Source of the DNA: DATATV01 sp035551355
GTDB taxonomy: Bacteria; Actinomycetota; Actinomycetes; Mycobacteriales; Pseudonocardiaceae
Reading direction: 5' to 3'
DNA: 64,000 bases
NCBI GenBank assembly: GCA_035551355.1
Contig: DASZNF010000107.1
Coordinates: forward strand, 1-64,000
Part shown: piece after piece, positions 51,078-59,675 of the stretch
Numbering within the stretch: the stretch's first letter is position 1
How the letters are laid out: each line of letters opens with the position of its first letter
Translations under genes and position numbers: made by a program
Notes under the pieces: model-generated
What the model was told of the DNA's origin: nothing
Database searches by the model: none
What the model saw: only the letters and a program-made list of their open reading frames with translations

Positions 51078-52682
51078 CTACTGGTAGGGCGGCCCGGCTC
51101 CGGGGAACGGCCGCGGCGCGTTCCCGTACGCGTACTGCGGCGCCTGCGGCGGTGGGCTGACCTGCGGGTTCGGCGCACTCGGCTGGTCGGTCCGGGGCAG
51201 CATCAAAGTGATCACGATAGCCGCGATGGCCAGCGCACAACCGCCCAGCACCAGCCAGAACCCGAGCCCGGGCGACACGGTCTCCACGAAGTCCGGGTCG
51301 TGGATGTTGAAGCCGAGATCGGTCAGCACCGACATGGCCACGGTCAGAGTGACGCCGAACAGCAGACCGGCGGCGACCGGCGCGGCGGCCCGGGCGAAGG
51401 TGGCCAACCGCGGGCCGGTCAGCACCAGCAGCACGGCCGCGGCCAGCGCCAGCAGGGCGCCCACGGACAGCGCGTAACCCAGGTACTGCACGCGATCGCC
51501 GGTGTCCGAGGCCGGTGTGTAGACCAGCGACCACGCGTTGGCGGTCGTGGTGTTCACGTCGTTGAGGCTGGGGTCGGTGCCGTGACTGCGGAAGACGTCC
51601 AGGGTGGCGAAGGAGCCGCCGATGGCCAGTCCGGCGGCCAGCACCAGCAGCACCACCGAGACCAACGTCTTGACCGCCATCGGCGGCCGGGCCGGGGCCA
51701 GGCCCGGCGGATGACCGGGGACGTACTGGCCGGCGGTCGCGCCGGGGCCGTCGGCGACGGACGGGCCCGCCTGTTGGCTGGTCAGCGTGATCGGCTGAGC
51801 TATCTGGGCGCCGATCGGGGGGATCGGCAAGCCGGTCTGCGGGCCGAACTGGGTGATGGGCAGGCCTGGCTGCGGACCCGTGTGGGTGGGCGGAAGGCCG
51901 GGTTGCTGGCCGGTCGGCGCGGCGCCCGGGTAGCCGGGCTGGGCGACGGGCGCGAGGTTGGTCTGCGATCCAGGCTGGGCGACCGACGAGAGGTTGGTCT
52001 GTGAGCCGGGCTGGGGGACGGGCGGAATGTTGGTCTGGGGGACGGGCGGGACGTTGGTCTGGGGGACGTTGGTCGGGGGGACGGCTGCGCCGGGGAAGGC
52101 CGTGGGCGGTTGGCCCGGAGCGGGCAGCCCGAGCGGCGGTTGGGCAGCACCGGCGACGGGTTGGCCGAGCGGGGGTTGGGCCGCGCCGGGCTGGGACATG
52201 CCCGGGAATGCCGCCCCGGGTGCGGGCGCACCCGGGGCCGCGGCACCGAAGCCGGATTGGTCGGCGAAACCGGGCTGACCGGCGAAACCGGGCTGACCAG
52301 CGCTGGGCTGAGCTGAAAACGGCTGGACCGCACCGGGCGCAGCGAAGCCGGGTTGAGCTGAACCGGGTTGAGCGAAGCCGGGCTGGACTGTGCCGGGTTG
52401 AGCGAAGCCGGGATAGGCGAAGCCGGGCTGGACTGTGCCGGGCTGGACTGTGCTGGGGTGGGCGGTACCGGGGGCGGGGAAGGTGGTGCGCGCGGTCGAT
52501 TGGGCGTCGGCCAGGGCCGGGCGTGGAGGTTCGTGGGTGTTCCCGGCCGCGCTGGGCGCGGCCGGGGTATGGGTCTCGGCGGACGAGTCTTGCGGGTTGA
52601 GGGCCGAGGTGAGCGGGGAGGGGAAGCCGTGCGAGGGGGTCGGCGTGTCGTCGGGTGCCGGGTCCGGGCCTGGGGAGGTCAC
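51078..52682 (-). CDS. Membrane protein with a long Pro/Gly/Gln repeat domain
   Basis: This 534-residue protein has a cytoplasmic low-complexity region of about 340 residues built from QPGF/AQPG and PVPQTN-type repeats (QPGFAQPGTVQPGFAQPGS). Four membrane helices and a short Pro-rich tail follow. Such repeats can bind partners or drive condensation, as in some actinobacterial cell-envelope proteins; this is inference. The frame is open upstream to 53003, but that part is antisense to the tRNA-like fragment and terminator. I therefore use GTG 52682. Confidence 0.6.
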   Translation of the reverse strand: MTSPGPDPAPDDTPTPSHGFPSPLTSALNPQDSSAETHTPAAPSAAGNTHEPPRPALADAQSTARTTFPAPGTAHPSTVQPGTVQPGFAYPGFAQPGTVQPGFAQPGSAQPGFAAPGAVQPFSAQPSAGQPGFAGQPGFADQSGFGAAAPGAPAPGAAFPGMSQPGAAQPPLGQPVAGAAQPPLGLPAPGQPPTAFPGAAVPPTNVPQTNVPPVPQTNIPPVPQPGSQTNLSSVAQPGSQTNLAPVAQPGYPGAAPTGQQPGLPPTHTGPQPGLPITQFGPQTGLPIPPIGAQIAQPITLTSQQAGPSVADGPGATAGQYVPGHPPGLAPARPPMAVKTLVSVVLLVLAAGLAIGGSFATLDVFRSHGTDPSLNDVNTTTANAWSLVYTPASDTGDRVQYLGYALSVGALLALAAAVLLVLTGPRLATFARAAAPVAAGLLFGVTLTVAMSVLTDLGFNIHDPDFVETVSPGLGFWLVLGGCALAIAAIVITLMLPRTDQPSAPNPQVSPPPQAPQYAYGNAPRPFPGAGPPYQ

Positions 52683-52760
52683 CCCGAAATCGTGGCACGA
52701 ACCACACCGGGGGCTGCAGCGTCCCGCCGGACCATACGAACTTCGTGAAAGTCTTTCCGG

Positions 52761-52801
52761 TTGCGAACGCACCGGATGGGGTTCAAGTCCCTCTAACCAG
52801 A
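52761..52801 (+). ncRNA. tRNA T-arm/acceptor-like fragment
   Basis: GGGG TTCAAGT CCC (52778-52791) has the conserved tRNA T-loop with G before and C after it. It is followed by CTCTAACCAGA and at once by a strong terminator, as at the end of a tRNA gene. No matching acceptor strand (CTGGTTA), D-arm or anticodon arm is found upstream, so it is not a complete tRNA. It may be a tRNA 3' remnant, an attachment-site scar or another structured RNA. Confidence 0.35.
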
Positions 52802-52840
52802 TGCCGGTCGGCCCGAGCGAGGGCCGGGCCGACCGGCATC
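52800..52840 (+). terminator. Strong hairpin terminator
   Basis: Perfect 15-bp stem (GATGCCGGTCGGCCC and complement) with an 11-nt loop, directly abutting the tRNA-like fragment. Confidence 0.75.
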
Positions 52841-53060
52841 CACGCCCCTGAAGATCGCCACGGCGGCCGCCCGCGAAGGCTGCTCCGGACCGGCTCGGCC
52901 AGTGGTTCCGCGCGTCGCCGAAGATCGGCTCAACCGGCCGGCTCGATCCGGTCGGCCGGAGACCGTCTGGGCCAACCGAGCCGCCCCGCGGCCTCCGCAT
53001 CACCAGCGATCGCGTCGGCTGCCCCGTATCGCTGAGGCCGGGTTATCGCTGAGGCCGGGT

Positions 53061-53705
53061 TCAGCCGGCCGGGCCCGCCATTTTCACCATGGCGTTGGCC
53101 ATGCGCTTCCATTCCGCGAGGAGCTTGGCCCGGCGCCCGGGGTCGCCGCCGATCATGGCGTCCATGGCCAGCCCGCGGGTGAGGTTCACGGTCAGCCAGT
53201 AGAGCGTCTCCATGCGCTCCTCGGGCAAATCCGGCCAGGCGATCTCGCGATAGGTCTCCAGGGTCGCCCGGCCGAGCGCGCGGTCGACCGGCAGCAGGGT
53301 CTCGCGTAGCTCGGGGTCGGTTCGCGCGGCCACCCACAGCTCCATCGCGGCCGTGGACAGGGTGCCGGAGAAGGACTCCCACAGCAGGTCGATGCCGCGG
53401 TCGATCCGATCCGGCTCGTCCGGCAGGCCGCGCACCGAGTCGATCACCCCGGCGGTCAGCTTGCCGACCAGGTACTCCAGTGCGTGCGCCATCAGTTCGG
53501 CCTTGGTGGCGAAGTGATGCTGCTGCGCGCCCCGGGACAGCCCGGCCCGCTTGCAGATCTCGTTGACCGACGTCCCGGCGTACCCCAACTCGAGCAGGCA
53601 CTCGATGGTCGCCTCGAACAACAACTCGCGGGTGCGTTCGCTGCGTTCGGCCTGGGTGCGATGGGTTCTGCTCTGCGCTATGGGCTGGGCCACTTTACTT
53701 ACCAT
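53061..53705 (-). CDS. TetR-family transcriptional regulator
   Basis: A 214-residue TetR protein with DNA-binding region TRELLFEATIECLLELGYAG, then SVNEICKRAGLSRGAQQHHF. It is divergent from an acyl-CoA dehydrogenase gene across 68 bp. That gap contains ACTTACCA twice (53697-53704, 53733-53740) and a related TTTACC, candidate operator half-sites. The layout suggests a FadR-like repressor of acyl-CoA metabolism. I use ATG 53705; the longer frame would run through the shared promoter. Confidence 0.85.
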   Translation of the reverse strand: MVSKVAQPIAQSRTHRTQAERSERTRELLFEATIECLLELGYAGTSVNEICKRAGLSRGAQQHHFATKAELMAHALEYLVGKLTAGVIDSVRGLPDEPDRIDRGIDLLWESFSGTLSTAAMELWVAARTDPELRETLLPVDRALGRATLETYREIAWPDLPEERMETLYWLTVNLTRGLAMDAMIGGDPGRRAKLLAEWKRMANAMVKMAGPAG

Positions 53706-53773
53706 CCGTGCTGCCGGTAAATTCCAGGACGAACTTACCAGCAACTCGGAATGTTTACCTACCTGGAGATTCG

Positions 53774-54913
53774 ATGGCACGCTCCGCATGGCTGACCGAG
53801 GACCTGGACGCCTTCCGCGACCTGGCCCGCTCCTTCTGCGAGAAGGAACTCCTGCCCAACCAGGACCGCTGGATGGAGCAGAAGCACGTGGACCGCGACC
53901 TCTGGCAGCGGGCTGGCGAGGTCGGCCTGCTCTGCCTGTCCATGCCCGAGGAGTACGGCGGGGGCGGCGGCACCTTCGCTCACGAGATCGTGCTGATGGA
54001 GGAGCAGATCAAGGTCGGCGACGGCTGCTGGGGCGTCAGCCTGCACAACGGCATCGTCGCGCCCTACCTGTTGCACTACGGCACCGAGGACCAGCGCAAG
54101 CACTGGCTGCCCAAACTGGCCAGCGGCGAACTGGTCGGCGCCATCGCCATGACCGAGCCGGGCACCGGGTCGGACCTGCAGAACATCAAGTCTCGCGCGG
54201 TGCGCGACGGCGACGACTACGTCCTCAACGGCGCCAAGACCTTCATCACCAACGGGGGACAGGCCGACCTGGTCATCGTGGCGGCCAAGACCGACTCCTC
54301 GCAGGGCTCGCACGGCGTCTCGCTGCTGCTGGTCGAGGCCGACAGCCCGGGGTTCCGGCGCGGCCGCATTCTGGACAAGGTGGGGCTGAAGGGGCAGGAC
54401 ACCGCCGAGCTGTTCTTCGACGACGTGCGGGTGCCCGCGGCCAACGTGCTGGGCGGCGCCGAGGGCCAGGGCTTCGTGCAGTTGATGCAGCAGCTGCCGC
54501 AGGAACGGCTGATCATCGCCATCACCGCGACCTGTGTGATGGAGGCCGCGATCGAGCAGACCGTCCGCTACACCAAGGAGCGCACCGCGTTCGGCCGCGA
54601 GGTGTTCAAGTTCCAGAACACCCGGTTCACCCTGGCCGAGTGCGCCACCGAGGCCACCGTCTGCCGCGCCTTCGTGGACCAGTGCATCGAGGCGCACCTG
54701 CGCGGCGAGCTCGACGTGCCCACCGCGGCCAAGGCCAAGTGGTGGTGCAGCGACCGGGCCTGCCGGGTGGTGGACGAGTGCGTGCAGCTGCACGGTGGCT
54801 ACGGCTACATGAACGAGTACCCGATCGCCCGCGCCTGGACCGACATCCGGGTGCAGCGGATCTACGGCGGCACCAACGAGATCATGAAGGAGATCATCTC
54901 CCGTACCCTCTGA
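53774..54913 (+). CDS. Acyl-CoA dehydrogenase
   Basis: This 379-residue FAD enzyme has the family signatures AMTEPGTGSDLQNIKSRAV and LNGAKTFITNGGQADLVIVA, and the C-terminal VDECVQLHGGYGYMNEYPIAR, then RIYGGTNEIMKEII. The catalytic glutamate of medium-chain enzymes (YEGT) is replaced by YGGT. Instead Glu244 in LPQERLII matches the position used by isovaleryl-CoA and long-chain dehydrogenases. Branched- or long-chain acyl-CoA is thus likely. It forms a probable unit with the CaiB-family gene 41 bp downstream. Confidence 0.9.
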   Translation: MARSAWLTEDLDAFRDLARSFCEKELLPNQDRWMEQKHVDRDLWQRAGEVGLLCLSMPEEYGGGGGTFAHEIVLMEEQIKVGDGCWGVSLHNGIVAPYLLHYGTEDQRKHWLPKLASGELVGAIAMTEPGTGSDLQNIKSRAVRDGDDYVLNGAKTFITNGGQADLVIVAAKTDSSQGSHGVSLLLVEADSPGFRRGRILDKVGLKGQDTAELFFDDVRVPAANVLGGAEGQGFVQLMQQLPQERLIIAITATCVMEAAIEQTVRYTKERTAFGREVFKFQNTRFTLAECATEATVCRAFVDQCIEAHLRGELDVPTAAKAKWWCSDRACRVVDECVQLHGGYGYMNEYPIARAWTDIRVQRIYGGTNEIMKEIISRTL

Positions 54914-54954
54914 TTTTCGTTTGCTGCCAACAACTTTCGTGGAGGAGTGAGCAG

Positions 54955-56094
54955 GTGGCCGGACCGTGTGCCGGGCTGCGCGTCGTCGAGCTGGCCGGGC
55001 TGGCCCCGGCCCCGTTCGCGGCGATGCTGCTGGCCGATCTCGGCGCCGAGGTGATCCGGGTCGACCGGGTGACCCCGGGCGCCGACACGCCCACCATCGC
55101 CGGTGATCCGCTGGCCCGCGGCCGGCGCAGTATCGGGGTGGACATCCGCGGCGCGGCGGGCGCCGAACTGGTGCGCAGGCTGGCCGACTCCGCCGACGTG
55201 CTGATCGAGGGGTTCCGGCCCGGCGTCGCCGAGCGGCTCGGGCTCGGTCCGGAAGATCTGTTGGCGCGCAACGAAAAGCTGGTCTACGGCCGGGTCACCG
55301 GGTGGGGTCAGGACGGTCCGCTGGCTCCCGCAGCCGGGCACGACATCAACTACATCGCGGTGGCCGGCGCCCTGGATCCGATCGGGCCGGCCGGGGGTGC
55401 GCCGGTGCCGGCGTTGAACCTGCTCGGCGACTTCGCGGGCGGTGGCATGCTGCTCGCCCTCGGCATCCTGGCCGCGCTGCACGAACGCACCGGCTCCGGG
55501 CGCGGGCAGGTGGTGGACGCGTCCATGGTGGACGGGGCCGCGCTGCTCACCACCCACCTGCATGGCCTGCACCGCACCGGTTTGTGGCCAGGAGGCCGGG
55601 GCGAGAACCTGCTCGACGGCGGTGCCCCGTTCTACGGCACCTACCGCACCGCGGACGACAAATACGTTGCGGTGGGCGCGATCGAGCGCCGATTCTGGAC
55701 GGATCTGTTGCGGGTATTGGATTTGCCCGAGGCCGAGGTGCCCAGCCGGGATGATCCGGGCCAGTGGCCGAAGCTGCACGACGTGCTGGCCGAACGGATC
55801 GCCACCCGGACCCGGGACGAGTGGACCGCGCTGGCCGAGGGCACCGACGCCTGCCTGAGCCCGGTGCTCTCGCCCTGGGAGGCCGCCGACCACCCGCACA
55901 ACGCGGCGCGCGGTACCTTCACCGAGATCGGCGGACTGGCCCAACCGGCGCCCGCGCCCCGGTTCGATCGCACCCCGGCCGCGCGACCGGAGCCGCCGCG
56001 ACCGTCCGGCGCGGACACCGGCGCGATCCTGGCCGAGCTCGGGCTGTCCGAAGGGGAGATCGGCGAACTGCGGGCGGCCGGCACGGTCGGGTGA
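54955..56094 (+). CDS. CaiB/BaiF family CoA transferase, AMACR-like
   Basis: This 379-residue family III CoA-transferase fold most resembles alpha-methylacyl-CoA racemase. It has LRVVELAGLAPAPFAAMLLADLGAEVIRVDR, then VLIEGFRPGVAERLGLGPEDL. The racemase residues are in place: His in AAGHDINYIAVAG, Asp in NLLGDFAGGG and Glu in AVGAIERRFW. AMACR inverts 2-methyl branches so that they can be beta-oxidised, which fits the adjacent dehydrogenase. GGAGGAG precedes the GTG. Confidence 0.88.
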   Translation: MAGPCAGLRVVELAGLAPAPFAAMLLADLGAEVIRVDRVTPGADTPTIAGDPLARGRRSIGVDIRGAAGAELVRRLADSADVLIEGFRPGVAERLGLGPEDLLARNEKLVYGRVTGWGQDGPLAPAAGHDINYIAVAGALDPIGPAGGAPVPALNLLGDFAGGGMLLALGILAALHERTGSGRGQVVDASMVDGAALLTTHLHGLHRTGLWPGGRGENLLDGGAPFYGTYRTADDKYVAVGAIERRFWTDLLRVLDLPEAEVPSRDDPGQWPKLHDVLAERIATRTRDEWTALAEGTDACLSPVLSPWEAADHPHNAARGTFTEIGGLAQPAPAPRFDRTPAARPEPPRPSGADTGAILAELGLSEGEIGELRAAGTVG

Positions 56095-56197
56095 ACCGCG
56101 GCGGATTTCGCCCACCTGGAGTGGCTTCTACGCCGATCGTCTGATGTTGGCGCGCATGGGTTCTGCCGCGACCGGCGCGCGGGCAGAATGACTGCCG

Positions 56198-56779
56198 ATG
56201 GACGAGAACGTTGTGCTCCTTGACGAAACCGGCCGGGCAAGCGGCGTCGCCGACAAGTACGCCATCCACGGTGCGGACACCCCACTGCACCTCGCCTTCT
56301 CCTGCTACGTGTTCGACGACGACGGCCGGTTCCTGCTCACCCGGCGGGCCTGGTCGAAGCGGACCTGGCCGGGCGTGTGGACCAACAGTTGCTGCGGGCA
56401 CCCACTGCCCGGGGAACCGGTGGCCGACAGCGTGCGCAGGCGGCTGCGCGACGAGCTGGGGGTCGCGGTGACCGACCTGGAGCTCGTGCTGCCCGGCTTC
56501 CGCTACCGGGCCGAGATGCCCAACGGGGTGGTGGAGAACGAGATGTGCCCGGTGTTCCGGGCCCGCCTGGCCGGGACGCCCGAGCCCAACCCGGATGAGG
56601 TCGCCGAAGTGGACTGGGTCGACTGGGTCGACTTCACCGCGGCGGTGCGCGACGGGGACCGGGAGGTCTCGCCCTGGTGCGTGCTGCAGATCCAGCGGCT
56701 GAGCGGGCTGGGCGGCTCACCGTGGGACTGGGCGGTCGGCGACCCGGCCGAGCTGCCCCCGGCCGCGCTGGCCAACTGA
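56198..56779 (+). CDS. idi: Isopentenyl-diphosphate delta-isomerase, type I
   Basis: This 193-residue Nudix-fold enzyme interconverts IPP and DMAPP. Metal and catalytic residues are visible: His24 and His31 (AIHGADTPLHLAFSCYVF), the TNSCCGHP motif with the catalytic cysteine, and the acidic ENEMCPVF with Glu113/Glu115. A small DWVDWVD tandem near the C-terminus comes from a 9-bp repeat (GACTGGGTC twice). It is downstream of the racemase but has a separate 100-bp leader. Confidence 0.94.
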   Translation: MDENVVLLDETGRASGVADKYAIHGADTPLHLAFSCYVFDDDGRFLLTRRAWSKRTWPGVWTNSCCGHPLPGEPVADSVRRRLRDELGVAVTDLELVLPGFRYRAEMPNGVVENEMCPVFRARLAGTPEPNPDEVAEVDWVDWVDFTAAVRDGDREVSPWCVLQIQRLSGLGGSPWDWAVGDPAELPPAALAN

Positions 56780-57618
56780 GACCCGTCTGGCGCCCGGCCG
56801 GCGGCCGGGGGGAACCCAGGCTTGGATCGTGGCTGATCGGGCACCTGACGCCCGATCAGCCATCCACGCTTGGCCAGACCAGATCGGGCAGCCGTCGCCT
56901 GATCGGCCATCCGCGCTTGGCTCGACCTGATCGGGCACCTGACGCCCCGGTCGGGCACCCGGCTTGGCTTGATCTGATCGGGCACCTGACGCCCAGTCGG
57001 GCGCTCGCGACTGGCCCGACCCCGGTCGAGCGCTTCGGCTTGCCCGACCCCGATCGGGCGCTTCTGCTTGTCCGGCCCGATCAGGTGGCTGGGCTCGACT
57101 CAGCCGGCTCGGAAGTCTCGCGCCACCAAGTCCGTGCCACCAAGTCTCGCGCCACCCGGTCCGGAGTGACCGGTCCGGAGCGACCGATCCGGCGGGCGTC
57201 TCGTTCGATCCAGTCCCGATCGGGCCACCCGTCCGCGTCGATTCCCGATCGGGTGACCCACCCGGCCTGGACACCATGGGGTGACGTCGAGCCTGGCCTC
57301 GGGCTCGCACTGGTCCGTCCGGTGGACGCACCCTCCGCCGTCTGCCGCTCGTTACCCCGTTCGGGTGGATATCACCTCATGATCGCACGGACGGGTGGCC
57401 TAGCGGACACGTGTTGCTCCCATGGTCACGATCCCAGACCGGTACGGTAACCCTGGCCAGCCACGAAATGGTCATCGTGGATACACAGAGTGACGTCCTT
57501 GGTCGCAGTGCGCGATCTCCCGAATTGTGTCCTCCATCGTGGACCGTTCGAGAGACCATGGTTGCTGAGGTCGGACCGTGGCCAGCGGCAACGGGTGCGG
57601 AGAGCGGACGGAGTAGGC
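56780..57618. other. 840-bp repeat-rich region without a gene
   Basis: After idi comes a stretch dense in GATCGGG/CCCGATC. The 19-bp GATCGGGCACCTGACGCCC occurs at 56835-56853, 56929-56947 and 56976-56994. The first copy sits in a TGATCGGGC/GCCCGATCA hairpin (56834-56858) that may terminate idi. Open frames on both strands encode only the repeat. The last 200 bp are less repetitive and must hold the promoter of the 57619 gene. Confidence 0.6.
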
Positions 57619-57780
57619 GTGAACCTGAAGAAGATCATCATCGTGTTGGTGGTCGCCTTTGTGCTGTTCTTCCTGATCAGCCAGCCGACCGAGTCGGCCA
57701 ACGTGGTCACCAACGTGCTGGGCTGGCTCAAGCAGGGCGCGGAAGCGATCATCACCTTCGTGAAGAGCCTGTTCGCCTGA
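57619..57780 (+). CDS. 53-residue single-pass membrane peptide
   Basis: A GTG-initiated small protein: basic start (MNLKKIII), one membrane helix (residues ~5-22), then an amphipathic helix (NVVTNVLGWLKQGAEAIITF, ending VKSLFA). Comparable small proteins with a TM helix followed by ADVV/ANVV and a second helix occur in many actinomycetes, so I consider it real. The ribosome site is weak (GGAGTAGGC). The function is unknown. A terminator follows. Confidence 0.65.
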   Translation: MNLKKIIIVLVVAFVLFFLISQPTESANVVTNVLGWLKQGAEAIITFVKSLFA

Positions 57781-58184
57781 GCGATCCGCCGGCCCTCGGG
57801 CCGGCTCATCCGGGCCGCGCGCCGCGCCATCGGCCGGTGCGGCGCAGGTCCGTGGCGGCCCGTGTCCGGCCGCGATCACCGGCCGCCTCGCGCGCGCCGA
57901 TCACCGAGTCGATCACCTGCCGATCACCGGTTGATCATGGCCGTGATCGCCGTCGTGCCTACCGGGCACGTCCGGAGTCGATCTTCGTTGTGCCTACTCG
58001 GCAGTCACTTTCACCCAGCGTCATCAGCGCAGCGAAACGGGCTCGGGATTGGACCGTCCGGGTGGATTCTGAGACATAACACGCTGGTAACGGCCCTGCT
58101 GGCAAACTCAGGTCTAGCGATCTGTCGGTGCGACGTCATACGGTGCGCGCATCGGCGTGATCATCAGCCCACGAGGAGGCATGG
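57781..58184. other. Intergenic region before the 58185 gene
   Basis: About 400 bp with no convincing gene. It starts with a GCCGGCCC/GGGCCGGC hairpin (57788-57805), has several GATCACCGG-type repeats around 57874-57935, and ends with the GAGGAGG ribosome site (58173-58179) of the next gene. Confidence 0.5.
57788..57805 (+). terminator. Short GC hairpin after the membrane peptide
   Basis: GCCGGCCC and GGGCCGGC, separated by TC, begin seven bases past the stop codon. Confidence 0.5.
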
Positions 58185-58682
58185 ATGGTCGAAGATCACG
58201 GGGTCGACGAGCTCGTCCGCCAGTGGACGGCGGAACGGTCCCAAGACGCGGAAGTCACTGAGGCGACCCAGCTCGCTTCCGCCTGGCTCGCGGAGTCCGG
58301 CGCGCCGCCCGCAATGCCCGGGATTCCGGGCCAGCGCGGTCGTGGCGGCTCCGGCGGCTTGTTCTCGGTCGAATCAGCCAGCCCGGCCTACATCGAGGCC
58401 ATGCGACAACGGCTGCCCGGCGTGCCGGACGACCTGCTCGCCTCCGCTGCCACCTGCTGGCAGATGGTCGGCGACATCGTCGAGGCCGAGAAGTGGTGGG
58501 ATGCCGGGATAAGCCCGTTGGACCAGCGTGCGCTGGACTACCGGGCGGCTGGTCTCTCGCCTGCCGACCTCGCGCGGCACCTCGGCCCGTACACGGTGCT
58601 GGAGCACCTGCGGCGGGGCAGTTCCCCCGCATGGTGTGTGGCGCGCCTGCGCCGCCAGCGTCGGGACGGGTACGCCTCCTGA
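58185..58682 (+). CDS. Hypothetical soluble protein
   Basis: A 165-residue protein without signal peptide or membrane helix. The second half (AYIEAMRQRLPGVPDDLLASA, then WWDAGISPLDQRALDYRAAGLSPADLARHLG) is helical and contains a possible helix-turn-helix in LDYRAAGLSPADLARHLGP. A nucleic-acid role is possible but unproven. The Gly-rich linker PGQRGRGGSGG divides it. GAGGAGG lies five bases before the ATG. Confidence 0.6.
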   Translation: MVEDHGVDELVRQWTAERSQDAEVTEATQLASAWLAESGAPPAMPGIPGQRGRGGSGGLFSVESASPAYIEAMRQRLPGVPDDLLASAATCWQMVGDIVEAEKWWDAGISPLDQRALDYRAAGLSPADLARHLGPYTVLEHLRRGSSPAWCVARLRRQRRDGYAS

Positions 58683-58741
58683 CCCCTATCGGGTCAGGTC
58701 GCGGTGCGTAACCGCTGGCCGGGCGTGTCGTTGTCCTTTGT

Positions 58742-59611
58742 GTGACAGCCCCTGACCGGTCGGCGGAGAGCGCCGTATCCACCGCTGAGCCCGCACGAGG
58801 GCGTTCCGGTTTCGGTCTGCTCGGCCGACTCGGGCTGGTGGCTCTGGTGCTCGTCGTGGGAGCGGGTGGCGTCTGGTTGCTGACCAGAGCCACCGCCCCG
58901 AAACCCGGTCTCTCCGCGGCGGATGTGCCTGCCCTGCAGGTGCAACCGGCCCAGGTGTCGCCGGGTGCGGCTGTGCCGGTCAGCCTGACCGCGGCCGACC
59001 CGGGCGGTCAGTCGGGCGGTCAGGGCGCCACCAGCCAACCGGGCTCGCTGTCCCAGTGGGCCGGGGTGGTGGCCGCGGCCACCGGCATCCCGGAGACCGC
59101 GGTGGCCGCCTACGGCAACGCGGAACTGGCCATGCGCAGCCAGGAACCGGCCTGCCAGATCTCCTGGGCCACGCTGGCCGGGATCGGCCGGATCGAGTCG
59201 GACCACGGTCAGTTCGGCGGGGCGCACCTGCAGGCCAACGGCGAGGAGACCAGGCCGATCATCGGCGTGCCGCTGGATGGCACCGGCGGTGTGGCGAACA
59301 TCCCGGACACCGATCATGGCGCGCTGGACGGCGACCCCACCCACGACCGTGCGGTCGGGCCGATGCAGTTCCTGCCCTCCACCTGGCGCGACTACAGCAC
59401 CGCCGACCCGGAGAACATCAACAACGCCGCCCTGGTGGCCGCGCAGTACCTGTGCCTTGGCGGCCGGGACATGGGCAGCGCCGCCGGCTGGTGGGACGGG
59501 ATCCTGTCCTACAACAACTCGGTGGACTACGCGCAGAAGGTGTTCGGGCAGGCCGACAGTTACGCCCGCGAAGCGTACAAAGCGCTCACCGGGAGCAGCG
59601 GGACGCACTGA
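58742..59611 (+). CDS. Membrane-anchored lytic transglycosylase
   Basis: This 289-residue protein has a short cytoplasmic tail, one membrane helix (~residues 27-47), a Pro/Gly/Gln-rich linker, and an SLT-type transglycosylase domain from about 115. The catalytic glutamate is in ATLAGIGRIESDHG, and the fold continues with AVGPMQFLPSTWRDY and ALVAAQYLCLGGRDM, then SYNNSVDYAQKV. It cuts peptidoglycan glycan strands at the outer face of the membrane during growth or division. It stands alone on its strand. Confidence 0.88.
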   Translation: MTAPDRSAESAVSTAEPARGRSGFGLLGRLGLVALVLVVGAGGVWLLTRATAPKPGLSAADVPALQVQPAQVSPGAAVPVSLTAADPGGQSGGQGATSQPGSLSQWAGVVAAATGIPETAVAAYGNAELAMRSQEPACQISWATLAGIGRIESDHGQFGGAHLQANGEETRPIIGVPLDGTGGVANIPDTDHGALDGDPTHDRAVGPMQFLPSTWRDYSTADPENINNAALVAAQYLCLGGRDMGSAAGWWDGILSYNNSVDYAQKVFGQADSYAREAYKALTGSSGTH

Positions 59612-59663
59612 CGGCATAACGGATCCCGCCCGACCGTGGCGGGGGTCACGCCAGGCCCGGTGC

Positions 59664-59669
59664 TAGCGT
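59664..59669 (+). promoter_or_regulatory. -10 element of a leaderless promoter for the 59676 gene
   Basis: TAGCGT, six bases, then GTG 59676. Confidence 0.45.
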
Positions 59670-59675
59670 CGAAGC

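Larger units (their letters stand above)
52683..53060. other. Intergenic region with tRNA-like fragment and terminator
   Basis: No credible gene. It holds the T-arm-like fragment (52772-52801), a 15-bp terminator hairpin, and near the right end a 17-bp tandem repeat of ATCGCTGAGGCCGGGTT (53029-53062). Confidence 0.55.

Noticed and set aside
51078..53003. Extending the repeat-rich membrane protein upstream to 53003
   Set aside because: The extra 107 codons are antisense to the tRNA-like fragment and terminator, and read like a tRNA-antisense peptide.
57387..57470. tRNA-like D-arm (GGTGGCCTAGCGG)
   Set aside because: No T-loop, anticodon arm or acceptor pairing follows at tRNA distances.
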